NCBI GenBank assembly: GCA_021300125.1
Contig: JAJTHX010000021.1
Coordinates: 1-16,372, forward strand
Direction of reading: 5' to 3'
From: Betaproteobacteria bacterium
GTDB lineage: Bacteria; Pseudomonadota; Gammaproteobacteria; Burkholderiales; SG8-41
DNA length: 16,372 nucleotides
Shown: positions 1 to 7,182 of the stretch, piece by piece
How the letters are laid out: each line of letters opens with the position of its first letter
How positions within the stretch are numbered: the stretch's first letter is position 1
The notes under the pieces: model-generated
Told to the model about the DNA's origin: nothing
The model's database searches: none
The model's input: the letters and a program-made list of their open reading frames with translations, nothing else
Program-made: the position numbers and the translations under genes

Positions 1-2
1 CG

Positions 3-584
3 CATCCCGGCCTGCCGGTGAAGACCGCGCTCGACCTCGTCAAGTTTGCGAAGGCCAACCCGGAGAAGCTCACCTATGCCTCCTCCGGTATCGGCAGCCC
101 GATCCACATGACCACTGAGCTGATGCAGATCGCCACCGGCACGAAAATGACGCATGTGCCATACAAGGGCATGGGCGCCGCCTACACCGACCTGCTGGCC
201 GGGCGCATCAGCTTTTCCTTTGCCACCATCATCTCCTCGCAGCCGCACATCAAGGCCGGGCGCCTGCGCGCGCTGGCGGTGTCCACCGCGAAACGCGCCC
301 CCGCGATGCCCGACATCCCGACCATGGCCGAGGCCGGGGTGCCCGGCGTGGTGGTGGTCAACTGGTATGGCCTGATCGCGCCCAAGGCGGTGCCGCGGCC
401 GATCATCGAGCGCATCGCCGCCGAGACTGCGAAAGCGGTGCGTGCGCCGGCGATGGAAAAACACCTGATCACTGATGGCTCCGAGCCCGTCGGCTCCAGC
501 TCCGCCGAATTCACTGCCCACATCCGCGCCGAGAGCGAGCAATGGCGGCGGGTGATCAAGCAGGGCGGCATCAAGGCACAGTGA
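3..584 (+). CDS. Bug-family tripartite tricarboxylate transporter substrate-binding protein, 3' part
   Basis: The frame is open from the window edge (codon at 3-5) to TGA at 582-584, giving about 193 C-terminal residues of a family that is usually 300-330 long; the signal peptide and first half lie outside. Family hallmarks seen are LTYASSGIGS, the THVPYKG motif that lines the ligand pocket, LLAGRISFSF, GRLRALAVST and the AEAGVPG...WYGLIAPK segment. Bug proteins are periplasmic binding proteins that trap small carboxylates, sometimes for TctAB-type membrane components and sometimes for signalling. No membrane component follows; the next gene is 430 bp away and reversed. An in-frame GTG at 18 is an internal codon, not the start, because upstream codons (HPGLP) continue the family sequence. 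The family is certain; the ligand cannot be read from sequence. Confidence 0.93.
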   Translation, partial: HPGLPVKTALDLVKFAKANPEKLTYASSGIGSPIHMTTELMQIATGTKMTHVPYKGMGAAYTDLLAGRISFSFATIISSQPHIKAGRLRALAVSTAKRAPAMPDIPTMAEAGVPGVVVVNWYGLIAPKAVPRPIIERIAAETAKAVRAPAMEKHLITDGSEPVGSSSAEFTAHIRAESEQWRRVIKQGGIKAQ

Positions 585-1016
585 GGTTTGCAGCCTGCAC
601 CATTGCGGCGCAATCTGCTGCAGCCCTGAGAAGTGCAGCGCATACAGCTAAGCTGCAACAGCGGCGAAACCGACACATGCCGCATTGGCGGCTGAGGCGT
701 GTTCCTGTCCGACGGCCAGTTCGATGCCGCCGCGGTGTTCTGCCGAGCTGCCTGCGGCCAGCCGCCGCCCGTCTAGCCGAACGGATTTTTGCGATCAGGA
801 TCGCGCCCCCCCATCGGCGTTACCGCCATGGCGGATGTCAATGGCACGCTGTGCAGCAGCGGCTGCATATGGGCCATAACAGAATGCCGTCCGCCATGAT
901 CAGGAACGATGGCGGCGATAGCGCCTTTGTTGAACGCGTTCACCAGGCCCGGGCCGCCTGCGGTGCATCGGCGGCTGCAAGAACGCTGGCGATACCGGTG
1001 CAGGCGGGGCTGAGGC
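585..1016. other. 432-bp intergenic stretch with no convincing gene
   Basis: This lies between the Bug gene (ending 584) and the TetR gene (minus strand, ending 1017), so both neighbours point into it. Plus-strand frames here are Arg/Ala/Pro-rich and resemble no family I know. A small inverted repeat, ATTGC-GGC-GCAAT at 602-614, has no T-run and is not a clear terminator. On the minus strand an open frame ending in TAG at 775-773 reads through to about 990; its distal part (GLVNAFNKGAIAAIVPDHGG onward) looks more protein-like than the other frames. It has no start codon with a ribosome site and I recognise no homologue, so it may be a decayed gene end or chance. Confidence 0.5.
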
Positions 1017-1679
1017 TCATGAGCCTAAGGCCTTTTTGCGGCGGACGGCATAGGCGCGCACGAACATGTCCACGCAATCGGCGACATGGCGCTTCAGTTC
1101 GGCCTCGGGGGGCGGTTTGTCGATATTCATCACCAGTTTGAATAGCAGCACACCCTTCAGGATCGAGTAGAAATGGTCCGCAGCACGCCCGGGTTCGGTT
1201 ATATCCAGACTGCCCCGCGCAATCCAGGCTTCGAGCAGGACGGTGAAAGCATCAAGCATGGGTTTGGGGCCGGCCTCGAAAAAAAGCTGCGCGATTTTCG
1301 GAGTCGAGGCGGCTTCTGCCGGTATGACGCGGTGCATCGCCACCACTTCCGGACGGACCATCAGGCGCATGAAGTCGTTGCCGATCCGGGTCAGGGCGGC
1401 GCGGGGTTCGTGGTTCTCCAGGCCGACCAGGCTGTCAGGCGGCGCGAATTCCAAACATTTCGCCGCGATCACTGATTTGAACAGCGTTTCCTTGTCGCGG
1501 AAGTGGTTGTAGACGGTCAGCTTTGAAACATTCGCTGCTCTGGCGATTTCGTCCATGTTGGTACCGGCCACCCCGGCCTTCAGGAAGCAATCGCCCGCAG
1601 CGCAGAGGATGGCCTCGCGCTTGCGATCATCTTTGGGCCTGCCGGCCTTGCGGCGGCTTCGGTTTCCGGTATCCGGCAT
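1017..1679 (-). CDS. TetR/AcrR-family transcriptional regulator
   Basis: This is a 220-residue protein, normal for TetR regulators. The basic N-terminus (RSRRKAGRPKDD) is followed by the TetR DNA-binding domain at about residues 20-68: helix REAILCAAGDCFLKAG, then the helix-turn-helix TNMDEIARAANVSKLTVYNH and the FRDKETLF cap. Residues 75-215 form the variable ligand-binding helical domain, which I cannot assign to a ligand. The ATG at 1679-1677 was chosen because the conserved domain starts soon after; no strong ribosome-binding site precedes it. The gene is transcribed away from the exporter operon across an 82-bp AT-rich gap, so it is most likely the local repressor of the exporter and of itself. 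That role is inferred from position. The effector would be a compound handled by the pump. Confidence 0.93.
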   Translation of the reverse strand: MPDTGNRSRRKAGRPKDDRKREAILCAAGDCFLKAGVAGTNMDEIARAANVSKLTVYNHFRDKETLFKSVIAAKCLEFAPPDSLVGLENHEPRAALTRIGNDFMRLMVRPEVVAMHRVIPAEAASTPKIAQLFFEAGPKPMLDAFTVLLEAWIARGSLDITEPGRAADHFYSILKGVLLFKLVMNIDKPPPEAELKRHVADCVDMFVRAYAVRRKKALGS

Positions 1680-1687
1680 TAATGTAC

Positions 1688-1716
1688 TTGACGGTTCAAT
1701 AATTAGTAAATATTAT
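1688..1716 (+). promoter_or_regulatory. Sigma-70-like promoter of the exporter operon
   Basis: TTGACG at 1688-1693 and TATTAT at 1711-1716 are separated by exactly 17 bp, which is close to the sigma-70 consensus. The site is 45 bp before the permease ATG, in an AT-rich island within GC-rich DNA. On the other strand TATAAT (1717-1712) overlaps the -10 and could serve the TetR gene, although no good -35 partner is visible. The -35 is part of a short inverted repeat TTGA-CGGT-TCAA (1688-1699), and TTAGTAA occurs twice (1703-1709 and 1727-1733). These are candidate TetR operator elements. The promoter is read directly from sequence; operator identity is inference. Confidence 0.65.
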
Positions 1717-1761
1717 ACCAATCAGTTTAGTAATTAAGGGCTGCGCTTCAGGCGCCTTGCC

Positions 1762-2901
1762 ATGAACGAGATCGCATTGAGGATGCTGTGGGGTGACCGT
1801 GCCAAGTATCTCGGGCTGGTGTTCGGCATCACGTTTGCAACCCTGCTGATGTCGCAGCAGGTCTCCATATTCATCGGGCTAATGGCGCGTACTGCCAGCA
1901 CCATCGTTGACGTTCGCGAAGCCGACCTCTGGGTGATGGATCCGCAGGTGCAGTATATCGACGAAGTGAAGGCGCTGCCCGACAAGCAGCTGACGCGGGT
2001 TCGCGGAGTGCCCGGCGTTGAGTGGGCGGTGCCCTTCTTCAAGGGCCTTGGCGTGGTGCGGGCTCCAGGCGGCGTTATGCAGCAGGTCATCATCCACGGC
2101 GTCGACGATGCTACGCTGGTCGGACGCCCGCCGAAGATGATCCACGGTCGCTGGGAAGACCTGCGTCAGCCCAACGCAATGATCGTCGATCGTGCCGGGT
2201 GGGAATTTACATGGCCAGGCGAGCCCTTCGAGGCCGGTCGGGTCGTCGAGATCAACGACCGGCGCGTGGTGATCGTCGGACTTGCCGAGGCCTCGCCCCC
2301 TTTTGTCACTTTCCCGGTGGTGTTCACGCGGTATACCGAGGCTTTGCGCATCTCGCCTGGCGAGCGCAACCGCATGTCGTTTGTGCTGGTACGCACGGCC
2401 GGTGGCGAGGATGCGAAGGTGCTGGCCAGGCGCATCGCGGATCGCACCGGACTGCAGGCGCTGACCGGACGCGAATTCGAGTGGCGCGCAATCAACCATT
2501 ACCTGAGGCGCACCGGCATCCCGATCAATTTCGGCATCACTGTCGTGCTCGGATTCATTGTCGGCGCCGCGGTCGCGGGGCAGACTTTCTACCTGTTCGT
2601 GGTCGAGAACCTGCGCCAGTTCGGCGCACTGAAGGCGATTGGCGTCACTAATCTGCAGCTGCTGGGTATGGTGCTGCTGCAGGCAATGCTGGTTGGATTT
2701 ATCGGATTCTCCATCGGCATCGGCCTTTGCGCGCTGTTTTTCGCCCTGACTTCCGACATGACCCACCTGCGCGGATTCGTGTTGCACTGGCAGGTGGTGG
2801 CTGCGACCGCTGCAGCAGTGCTGCTGATACTCGCATTGTCGAGCCTCGCCAGCCTGCGCAAGGTGGTGATCCTCGATCCCGCCATCGTGTTTCGCAGCTG
2901 A
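1762..2901 (+). CDS. ABC exporter permease, FtsX/DevC-type
   Basis: This 379-residue inner-membrane protein has the MacB/FtsX layout. A first membrane segment lies at about residues 15-40 (YLGLVFGITFATLLMSQQVS). A periplasmic domain of about 210 residues follows, then three C-terminal membrane segments at about 255-283, 300-330 and 342-362. The N-terminus (ALRMLWGDRAKYLGLVFGI) and the QFGALKAIG segment, a cytoplasmic coupling motif after the second helix, match permeases of DevBCA-like exporters. The length fits DevC-type half-permeases without a fused ATPase, so the protein should work as a dimer with the ATPase encoded downstream. The ATG at 1762 has only a weak ribosome site; an in-frame stop at 1735-1737 excludes much longer starts. 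It is the first gene of the exporter operon, opposite the TetR gene. Confidence 0.9.
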   Translation: MNEIALRMLWGDRAKYLGLVFGITFATLLMSQQVSIFIGLMARTASTIVDVREADLWVMDPQVQYIDEVKALPDKQLTRVRGVPGVEWAVPFFKGLGVVRAPGGVMQQVIIHGVDDATLVGRPPKMIHGRWEDLRQPNAMIVDRAGWEFTWPGEPFEAGRVVEINDRRVVIVGLAEASPPFVTFPVVFTRYTEALRISPGERNRMSFVLVRTAGGEDAKVLARRIADRTGLQALTGREFEWRAINHYLRRTGIPINFGITVVLGFIVGAAVAGQTFYLFVVENLRQFGALKAIGVTNLQLLGMVLLQAMLVGFIGFSIGIGLCALFFALTSDMTHLRGFVLHWQVVAATAAAVLLILALSSLASLRKVVILDPAIVFRS

Positions 2902-2915
2902 CAGATGGAGTAGGC

Positions 2916-2999
2916 ATGGGAATTCATTGCGGCTTTTGCAATACAGTCTTTACGGATTCGAAATGGGAACGATATCTCCAAAAAATCATGTCAATCTGA
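2916..2999 (+). CDS. Possible 27-residue small protein with a CxxC motif
   Basis: A small open frame sits between the permease and ATPase genes. It begins at ATG 2916, preceded by GGAG at 2907-2910 with a 5-nt spacer, a better ribosome site than either neighbour has. The peptide starts MGIHCGFCNTVFTDSKW and ends KIMSI; the CGFC pair could bind a metal or form a disulfide. The frame is the same as that of the ATPase gene, separated by TGA 2997-2999 and five codons, so its translation could feed ribosomes to the ATPase start, which lacks a clear site of its own. Base composition here is more AT-rich than in the flanking genes. I recognise no homologue. It may be a real small protein, a leader for coupling, or an untranslated spacer. 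Confidence 0.35.
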   Translation: MGIHCGFCNTVFTDSKWERYLQKIMSI

Positions 3000-3014
3000 A
3001 CGCAGTCTTTGCAT

Positions 3015-3722
3015 ATGACTAGTTCCATCGCTGTATCCACCCGCGGCATCGTCAAGGACTTTCGCACGGGTGACAGCACGGCGCGTGTTCTCCATGGTAT
3101 CGACATTGACCTGAATCCGGGCGAACTGACCATGCTGGTCGGCCCCAGCGGCTGCGGCAAGACCACGCTGCTTTCGATCATTACCGGCATCCTCACTCCG
3201 ACTGCGGGGTCCGTGAGTATTTTCGGTACCGACATCGGCGCGCTGAGTGACAGCAAAAAGGTTGCCTTTCGCCGCCACCGGCTCGGTTTCATATTCCAGC
3301 AATACAACCTGCTGCCGGCTCTTACCGCCGCCGAGAACGCGTCCCTGCCGCTGGTCGCCGCAGGCAGTCCACTGCAAGCTGCTGCGCGTGCCGCCGCCGC
3401 AATACTCGAGCGTATCGGCATGGGTGCGCACCTTGACAAAACACCGGCACAACTCTCCGGCGGCCAGCAGCAGCGGGTGGCCATTGCTCGTGCAATGGTG
3501 CATGGTCCCTGCCTGGTGGTCTGCGACGAGCCGACTGCAGCCCTCGACGCCCAGACCGGCCTGGCAGTGATGGACAGTTTGCGTGAGATCGCCCTCGACA
3601 CCGGACGCGCCGTGCTGGTGGTGACCCATGACACCCGCATATTCAATTACGCAGACCGCATCGTCACCATGAACGACGGGCATATCGAATCCGACCAACC
3701 GACTGGAGGCATCTACAGATGA
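3015..3722 (+). CDS. ABC exporter ATPase, MacB/LolD/DevA-type
   Basis: This 235-residue nucleotide-binding subunit powers the exporter from the cytoplasmic face. All catalytic motifs are intact: Walker A GPSGCGKTT (residues 43-51), Q-loop in FIFQQYNLLP, signature LSGGQQQRVAIARA, Walker B LVVCDEPTAALD, and the switch histidine in VTHD. The double-Q loop and LSGGQQQRVAIARA are typical of the MacB/LolD/DevA branch that pairs with FtsX-type permeases. The start was set at ATG 3015; a TTG six bases upstream (3009) is possible, and neither has an obvious ribosome site. The 113-bp gap to the permease is unusual for this operon type and contains the possible small protein. The stop overlaps the next start in an ATGA arrangement (3719-3722), so translation of the fusion protein is coupled. 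Confidence 0.94.
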   Translation: MTSSIAVSTRGIVKDFRTGDSTARVLHGIDIDLNPGELTMLVGPSGCGKTTLLSIITGILTPTAGSVSIFGTDIGALSDSKKVAFRRHRLGFIFQQYNLLPALTAAENASLPLVAAGSPLQAAARAAAAILERIGMGAHLDKTPAQLSGGQQQRVAIARAMVHGPCLVVCDEPTAALDAQTGLAVMDSLREIALDTGRAVLVVTHDTRIFNYADRIVTMNDGHIESDQPTGGIYR

Positions 3723-4633
3723 TCCGCCAACCCTTGCTTCGTTATGGTTTGCCACTGCTTGCCGCGGGTATGCTGGTGTTCGCGATACTCTCTTCGACTT
3801 CGCTCCCGCATGCCGAAACACTGCCGCCGGCTGCAGAGCCGGCACGCTCGCCTTTCAGCGCAGCCGTGTCCGGACTGGGGGTGGTCGAGCCCAACTCCGA
3901 ACTTGTCGCCATCGGCACCCACCTGCCGGGCATCATCGCCGCCATGCATGTGCGGGCGGGGCAGCGCGTACGCGCCGGCGAGGCGCTGTTCACCATCGAT
4001 GACCGTGATGTCCGTGCCCGGCTTGAGGCGGAGCAGGCACGTCTGGAGTCGGCTCGCGTGCTCGAAGCCGATGCTGCCCGCCAATACGCGCTCTTTGAGG
4101 CGGTAAGCGACCGCCGCGCAATCACACAGGACGAACTCGATCGTCGGCGTTACGCCGTCGAAACCGCACGCAAGGGGGTCGCGGAGGTCGAGGCGCGCCT
4201 GCGAGTCCTGCGGACCGAGATGGAGCGCCACACCGTGCGTGCGCCGATTGCCGGAGCCGTGCTGCGGCTGAATGCCCGCAATGGCGAATTTGCCCCTGCG
4301 GGGGCACTGGCTGAGCCGCTGCTGCAACTGGGCAACATCGAGCCGCTGCATGTACGCGTTGAAATCGACGAAACTGATCTGTCGCGCTTCGATCCGGCGG
4401 CGGTTGCCCGTGCCAGCCTGCGCGGCAATGCCCGGTCGCTGGTAACGCTGGAATACGTGCGCAGCGAACCGCTGGTGCGAGCCAAGCGCACCCTCACTGG
4501 CGACGGCAATGAGCGGGTTGACACCCGCGTATTGCAGGTCATCTACGCAGTACGCGATGCCGGCTTTGCCGTGCATGTTGGTCAGCAGGTCGATGTTTAC
4601 GTCGAGGCCGGCCGCAAGGGTGAGCCCTCGTGA
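3719..4633 (+). CDS. HlyD/DevB-type periplasmic adaptor (membrane fusion protein)
   Basis: This is a 304-residue periplasmic adaptor anchored by one N-terminal membrane segment (residues 8-27). The first beta-barrel/lipoyl half carries GLGVVEPN and MHVRAGQRVRAGEALFTID (about 75-94). A charged alpha-helical hairpin follows at about 95-170, shorter than in AcrA-type adaptors. The second lipoyl half is TVRAPIAGAVLRLNARNGEFAPAG (about 172-195), followed by a beta-barrel domain. In DevBCA/MacAB systems this subunit bridges the permease and the outer-membrane channel. It overlaps the ATPase gene by 4 bp and the next gene by GTGA, so the cassette is translationally coupled. The family is clear; substrate is unknown. 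Confidence 0.91.
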   Translation: MIRQPLLRYGLPLLAAGMLVFAILSSTSLPHAETLPPAAEPARSPFSAAVSGLGVVEPNSELVAIGTHLPGIIAAMHVRAGQRVRAGEALFTIDDRDVRARLEAEQARLESARVLEADAARQYALFEAVSDRRAITQDELDRRRYAVETARKGVAEVEARLRVLRTEMERHTVRAPIAGAVLRLNARNGEFAPAGALAEPLLQLGNIEPLHVRVEIDETDLSRFDPAAVARASLRGNARSLVTLEYVRSEPLVRAKRTLTGDGNERVDTRVLQVIYAVRDAGFAVHVGQQVDVYVEAGRKGEPS

Positions 4634-5994
4634 GGCGCGGCCTGCTCCTGCTTGCAGTTGTAGCGGTTCCGGGTTGCAGTGTCACGGCACCCGTACCCCT
4701 TATCGAAATCGCAGCACCTGAACGCTGGCTTGCCGCCGAGCTTTCCGCGTCCGCTCCAGTGCAACCGGCCCCGACGACACGCGAGTGGTGGCGCCATTTC
4801 GGCGATCCAGCGCTGGAAGCACTGATTTCTGCAGCCGATGATGGCAACCTCGACCTGCAGCGCGCACGAGCGCGGGTGCTCGAGGCACGTGCCGCGCGCA
4901 AGGCCGGTGCAGCAGCGTTGCGGCCGGAAGTCGCTGTGAACGGTACTGCTGCGCGCAGCAACGCCCGCCGCCTCGGTTTTGACAACCCCGTATCCTATTT
5001 CGAGACCGCTTTCGATGCGGCCTGGGAAATCGACGTCTTCGGTGCCACCGCACACCGCGTCGAAGCCGCAGACAGGCTTGCGCAGTCGGCAGATGCCGGA
5101 GCCGCCGATGTGCGGCTGTCATTGCGTGCCGAGGTGGCGCGCAATTACATTGAATTGCGAGCCGCACAGCAGCGCCTTCGCCTGGCGCAGGCCATGCTTG
5201 ACAGCCGCCGTGAGAGCGCTGCGCTGGTGGCTGCGCTGCAAAAAACCGGTCTGCGCAGCGAACTCGACCTGGCCCAGGCCGAGGCGCCGGCGCTGGCCCT
5301 GCAGGCCGCGGTTCCATCGCTGCAGACCGCGATCGTCGCTGCTGCCCGACGGCTCGATACGCTGCTGGGTCAGCCGCCGGGAGCAGTTGCCGCCCAGCTT
5401 GCCTCGCCCGCGGTACTGCCGGTGGCCGACGCCGCGCCGCTGCTCGATGAGCCGGCCGCCGTGATCGCCCGGCGCCCTGATCTGCGGCGTGCCGAGCGCG
5501 AACTGGCTGCATCAGGTTCTCTGGCTGCCGCCGCGACTGCTGACTTCTATCCTCGGCTCACACTGGGAAGTCTTGCAGGTTATCGCGATATCGCCAGCGG
5601 CCCGGCGGGCTTGATCTGGACCCTTGCCGCTGGACTGGCTGCGCCGGTGTACAACTCAGGTCGGCTGGAGGCCCAGTCCTCTGCAGCCGGCGCGAGGTTG
5701 CAACAGCGTGAACTGGCCTATCGCCAGGCAGTGCTATCCGCGCTCGAGGAAGTGGAGGTGGCACTCGCGGGCTACTTCAACGCCCGGCGCCATGTCGCCG
5801 CACTCGACCTCCAGATCGAAACTGAACGGCGCAGGTTGATGCTTGCCGGTGAGCGTTTCCGCCGTGGCATCTCCAGCTTTAGCGACGTGCTCGAAGCGCA
5901 GCGTGCCCTGTACGCGGCGGAAACAGAGCGCGTCGATGCTGTCTCCACGCAATCCCGTGCGTATATCGCGGTGAACAAGGCGATGGGAGGTTAA
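4630..5994 (+). CDS. NodT-family outer-membrane efflux lipoprotein (TolC-like)
   Basis: This is a 454-residue outer-membrane channel subunit. The N-terminus is a lipoprotein signal peptide, MRRGLLLLAVVAVPGC, with lipobox VPGC and Cys16 as the lipidated residue. The NodT/OprM-type sequence REWWRHFGDPALEALI follows, then two OEP repeats at about residues 60-245 and 255-450. The second opens with IARRPDLRRAERELAASG and ends with the helix RFRRGISSFSDVLEAQRALYAAE, both family signatures. The start is GTG at 4630, inside the stop of the adaptor gene (GTGA). It is the last gene of the operon and completes a tripartite exporter. Such channels usually belong to RND pumps; finding one with an FtsX-type ABC transporter is less usual but coherent here. 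Confidence 0.92.
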   Translation: MRRGLLLLAVVAVPGCSVTAPVPLIEIAAPERWLAAELSASAPVQPAPTTREWWRHFGDPALEALISAADDGNLDLQRARARVLEARAARKAGAAALRPEVAVNGTAARSNARRLGFDNPVSYFETAFDAAWEIDVFGATAHRVEAADRLAQSADAGAADVRLSLRAEVARNYIELRAAQQRLRLAQAMLDSRRESAALVAALQKTGLRSELDLAQAEAPALALQAAVPSLQTAIVAAARRLDTLLGQPPGAVAAQLASPAVLPVADAAPLLDEPAAVIARRPDLRRAERELAASGSLAAAATADFYPRLTLGSLAGYRDIASGPAGLIWTLAAGLAAPVYNSGRLEAQSSAAGARLQQRELAYRQAVLSALEEVEVALAGYFNARRHVAALDLQIETERRRLMLAGERFRRGISSFSDVLEAQRALYAAETERVDAVSTQSRAYIAVNKAMGG

Positions 5995-6024
5995 AAACGG
6001 CCCCTGCATTTTCGGTGCGGGGCT
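5994..6024 (-). terminator. Intrinsic terminator of the minus-strand Bug gene
   Basis: Read on the minus strand, GCCCC-GCA pairs with TGC-GGGGC (6023-6016 with 6008-6000), with one bulged base and a 7-base loop, and is followed by CGTTTTT. This is a classic hairpin plus T-run for the minus-strand gene whose stop codon lies at 6025-6023. The T-run complements the A-run just after the stop of the plus-strand outer-membrane gene. For the plus strand the hairpin has no T-run, so it would act weakly if at all in that direction. Confidence 0.6.
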
Positions 6025-6991
6025 AGGGCTTGATCCCCGCCCGCTTGATGATCGTTGCAGCGCGTTTCATTTCCGCTGCCAGGTGCGCCTGGAATTCCTT
6101 CGGCGTGCTGCCGCGGGGTTCGGCGCCGTCGGTCAGTATGCGGTTGCGCACATCGGGCGCATTCACCGCTTTTCTCATTTCATCGCTGAGGCGCTGCACG
6201 ATGTCCTGCGGCGTGTTTGCCGGAGCGAGCAGGCCATACCACGTGGTGGTCTGGTAGCCGGGCAATCCGGCTTCGGCAATGGTCGGCAGTTCGGGCGCGC
6301 CCGAGGAGCGCGTGGCGCTGGTGACGCCGAGGGCGCGCAGGCGGCCGTTTTTGACATGGCCCAGCGACGAGAGCACGCTGCCGAAGGTGAGGTGTATCTG
6401 TCCCGCGATCACATCCACCAGTGCCGGTCCTGCGCCCTTGTAGGGAATGTGCACCATCTTCACGTTGGCGAGAGAGGTGAACAGTTCGCCGGCCAGGTGA
6501 CCGGAGCTGCCGTTGCCCCCGGAACCGTAATTGAGCACGCCGGGCCTGGCCTTCGCCAGCCCGATCAACTCCTTCACGCTGCGGGCCGGTGTCGAGGGAT
6601 GGACAAGCAGCAGAAACGGCGCCTCGGCGATCAGGCTCACTGCCGTGAGGTCCCTCACCGGATCGAAGGGCAGGTCGGTGTAGAGGCTGGGGTTGATGGC
6701 GTAGCTGCTGGAAACCAGCAGCAGGTTGTAGCCGTCGGGTGCGCTTTTTGAAACCAGCGCGGCGGCGATTGAACCTGCGGCGCCGGTGCGGTTCTCGACG
6801 ATGAAGGTTTGACCCATCGATTCGGCAAGCCGGGTGTTGACCAGCCGCGCGATGACATCGGTGGCACCGCCAGGCGCCTGGCCCACCAGCAGCCGTACGG
6901 GTTTCACAGGATAGGCCGCGGATTGCGCGGCGGCCGGGGCCGCGGCAGCCAGGCCCCACAGGCCCAGCATGACGATGCTCAGTGTCTTCAT
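6023..6991 (-). CDS. Bug-family tripartite tricarboxylate transporter substrate-binding protein
   Basis: This complete 322-residue protein has a Sec signal peptide (residues 1 to about 23, ending AAAPAAAQS), so it is periplasmic. Family motifs are YPVKPVRLLVGQAPGG, ENRTGAAGSIAA, SKSAPDGYNLLL, VHIPYKGAGPALVDVIAGQI, GRLRALGVTS and AEAGLPGY...WYGLLAP. The start is well supported: GGAGGA (7003-6998) lies six bases before ATG. It is divergent from the GntR regulator and catabolic operon and shares the 190-bp control region, so it may be co-controlled by GntR and supply substrate to that pathway. No TctA/TctB membrane genes are nearby, a frequent situation for orphan Bug proteins. The ligand is unknown; carboxylates are the usual class. 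Confidence 0.95.
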   Translation of the reverse strand: MKTLSIVMLGLWGLAAAAPAAAQSAAYPVKPVRLLVGQAPGGATDVIARLVNTRLAESMGQTFIVENRTGAAGSIAAALVSKSAPDGYNLLLVSSSYAINPSLYTDLPFDPVRDLTAVSLIAEAPFLLLVHPSTPARSVKELIGLAKARPGVLNYGSGGNGSSGHLAGELFTSLANVKMVHIPYKGAGPALVDVIAGQIHLTFGSVLSSLGHVKNGRLRALGVTSATRSSGAPELPTIAEAGLPGYQTTTWYGLLAPANTPQDIVQRLSDEMRKAVNAPDVRNRILTDGAEPRGSTPKEFQAHLAAEMKRAATIIKRAGIKP

Positions 6992-7035
6992 CGGGTGTCC
7001 TCCAGGAGCGCCGCCATCCCCAAGGGAGGCGGAAT

Positions 7036-7061
7036 TAAATATTTGTTTTATTTGAATAAAT
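7036..7061. repeat. AT-rich inverted repeat in the divergent control region
   Basis: A markedly AT-only tract in GC-rich DNA, containing the inverted repeat TTTATT-TG-AATAAA (7047-7060). It lies upstream of the minus-strand Bug gene and probably includes its promoter, though I cannot choose -10 and -35 boxes with confidence. A similar tract in reverse orientation occurs at 15825-15853, after the last gene of the catabolic operon. Confidence 0.4.
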
Positions 7062-7111
7062 TACCCGGCTTGTGATGCCTTGCCGGGCTGCTGATTTCCA
7101 GTGCACTCTAA

Positions 7112-7119
7112 TGTATACA
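7112..7119. promoter_or_regulatory. Candidate GntR/FCD operator (TGTATACA)
   Basis: A perfect 8-bp palindrome, TGTATACA, lies 63 bp before the GntR start codon. Its GTATAC core fits the FadR/FCD-subfamily operator pattern GT(A/C)-(N)-(G/T)AC. TATAAC at 7135-7140 is a plausible -10 for the GntR gene, which would place the palindrome near its -35 region, a normal position for repression. The palindrome is directly visible; binding by the adjacent regulator, and control of both divergent units, are inference. Confidence 0.55.
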
Positions 7120-7182
7120 CAAGAACACTCAAAGTATAACATTGCATCCTGCCCGTTATCGCCCCGGTTTCCGCTGCCCGCA

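Noticed and set aside
685-879. Small plus-strand frame in the 585-1016 gap
   Set aside because: Its Ala/Ser/Pro/Cys-rich composition, lack of a ribosome site and lack of any known domain suggest a chance frame.
7072-7182. Upstream GTG/ATG starts for the GntR regulator
   Set aside because: They would add 36-37 atypical residues and put the TGTATACA operator and the -10-like box inside the coding region.
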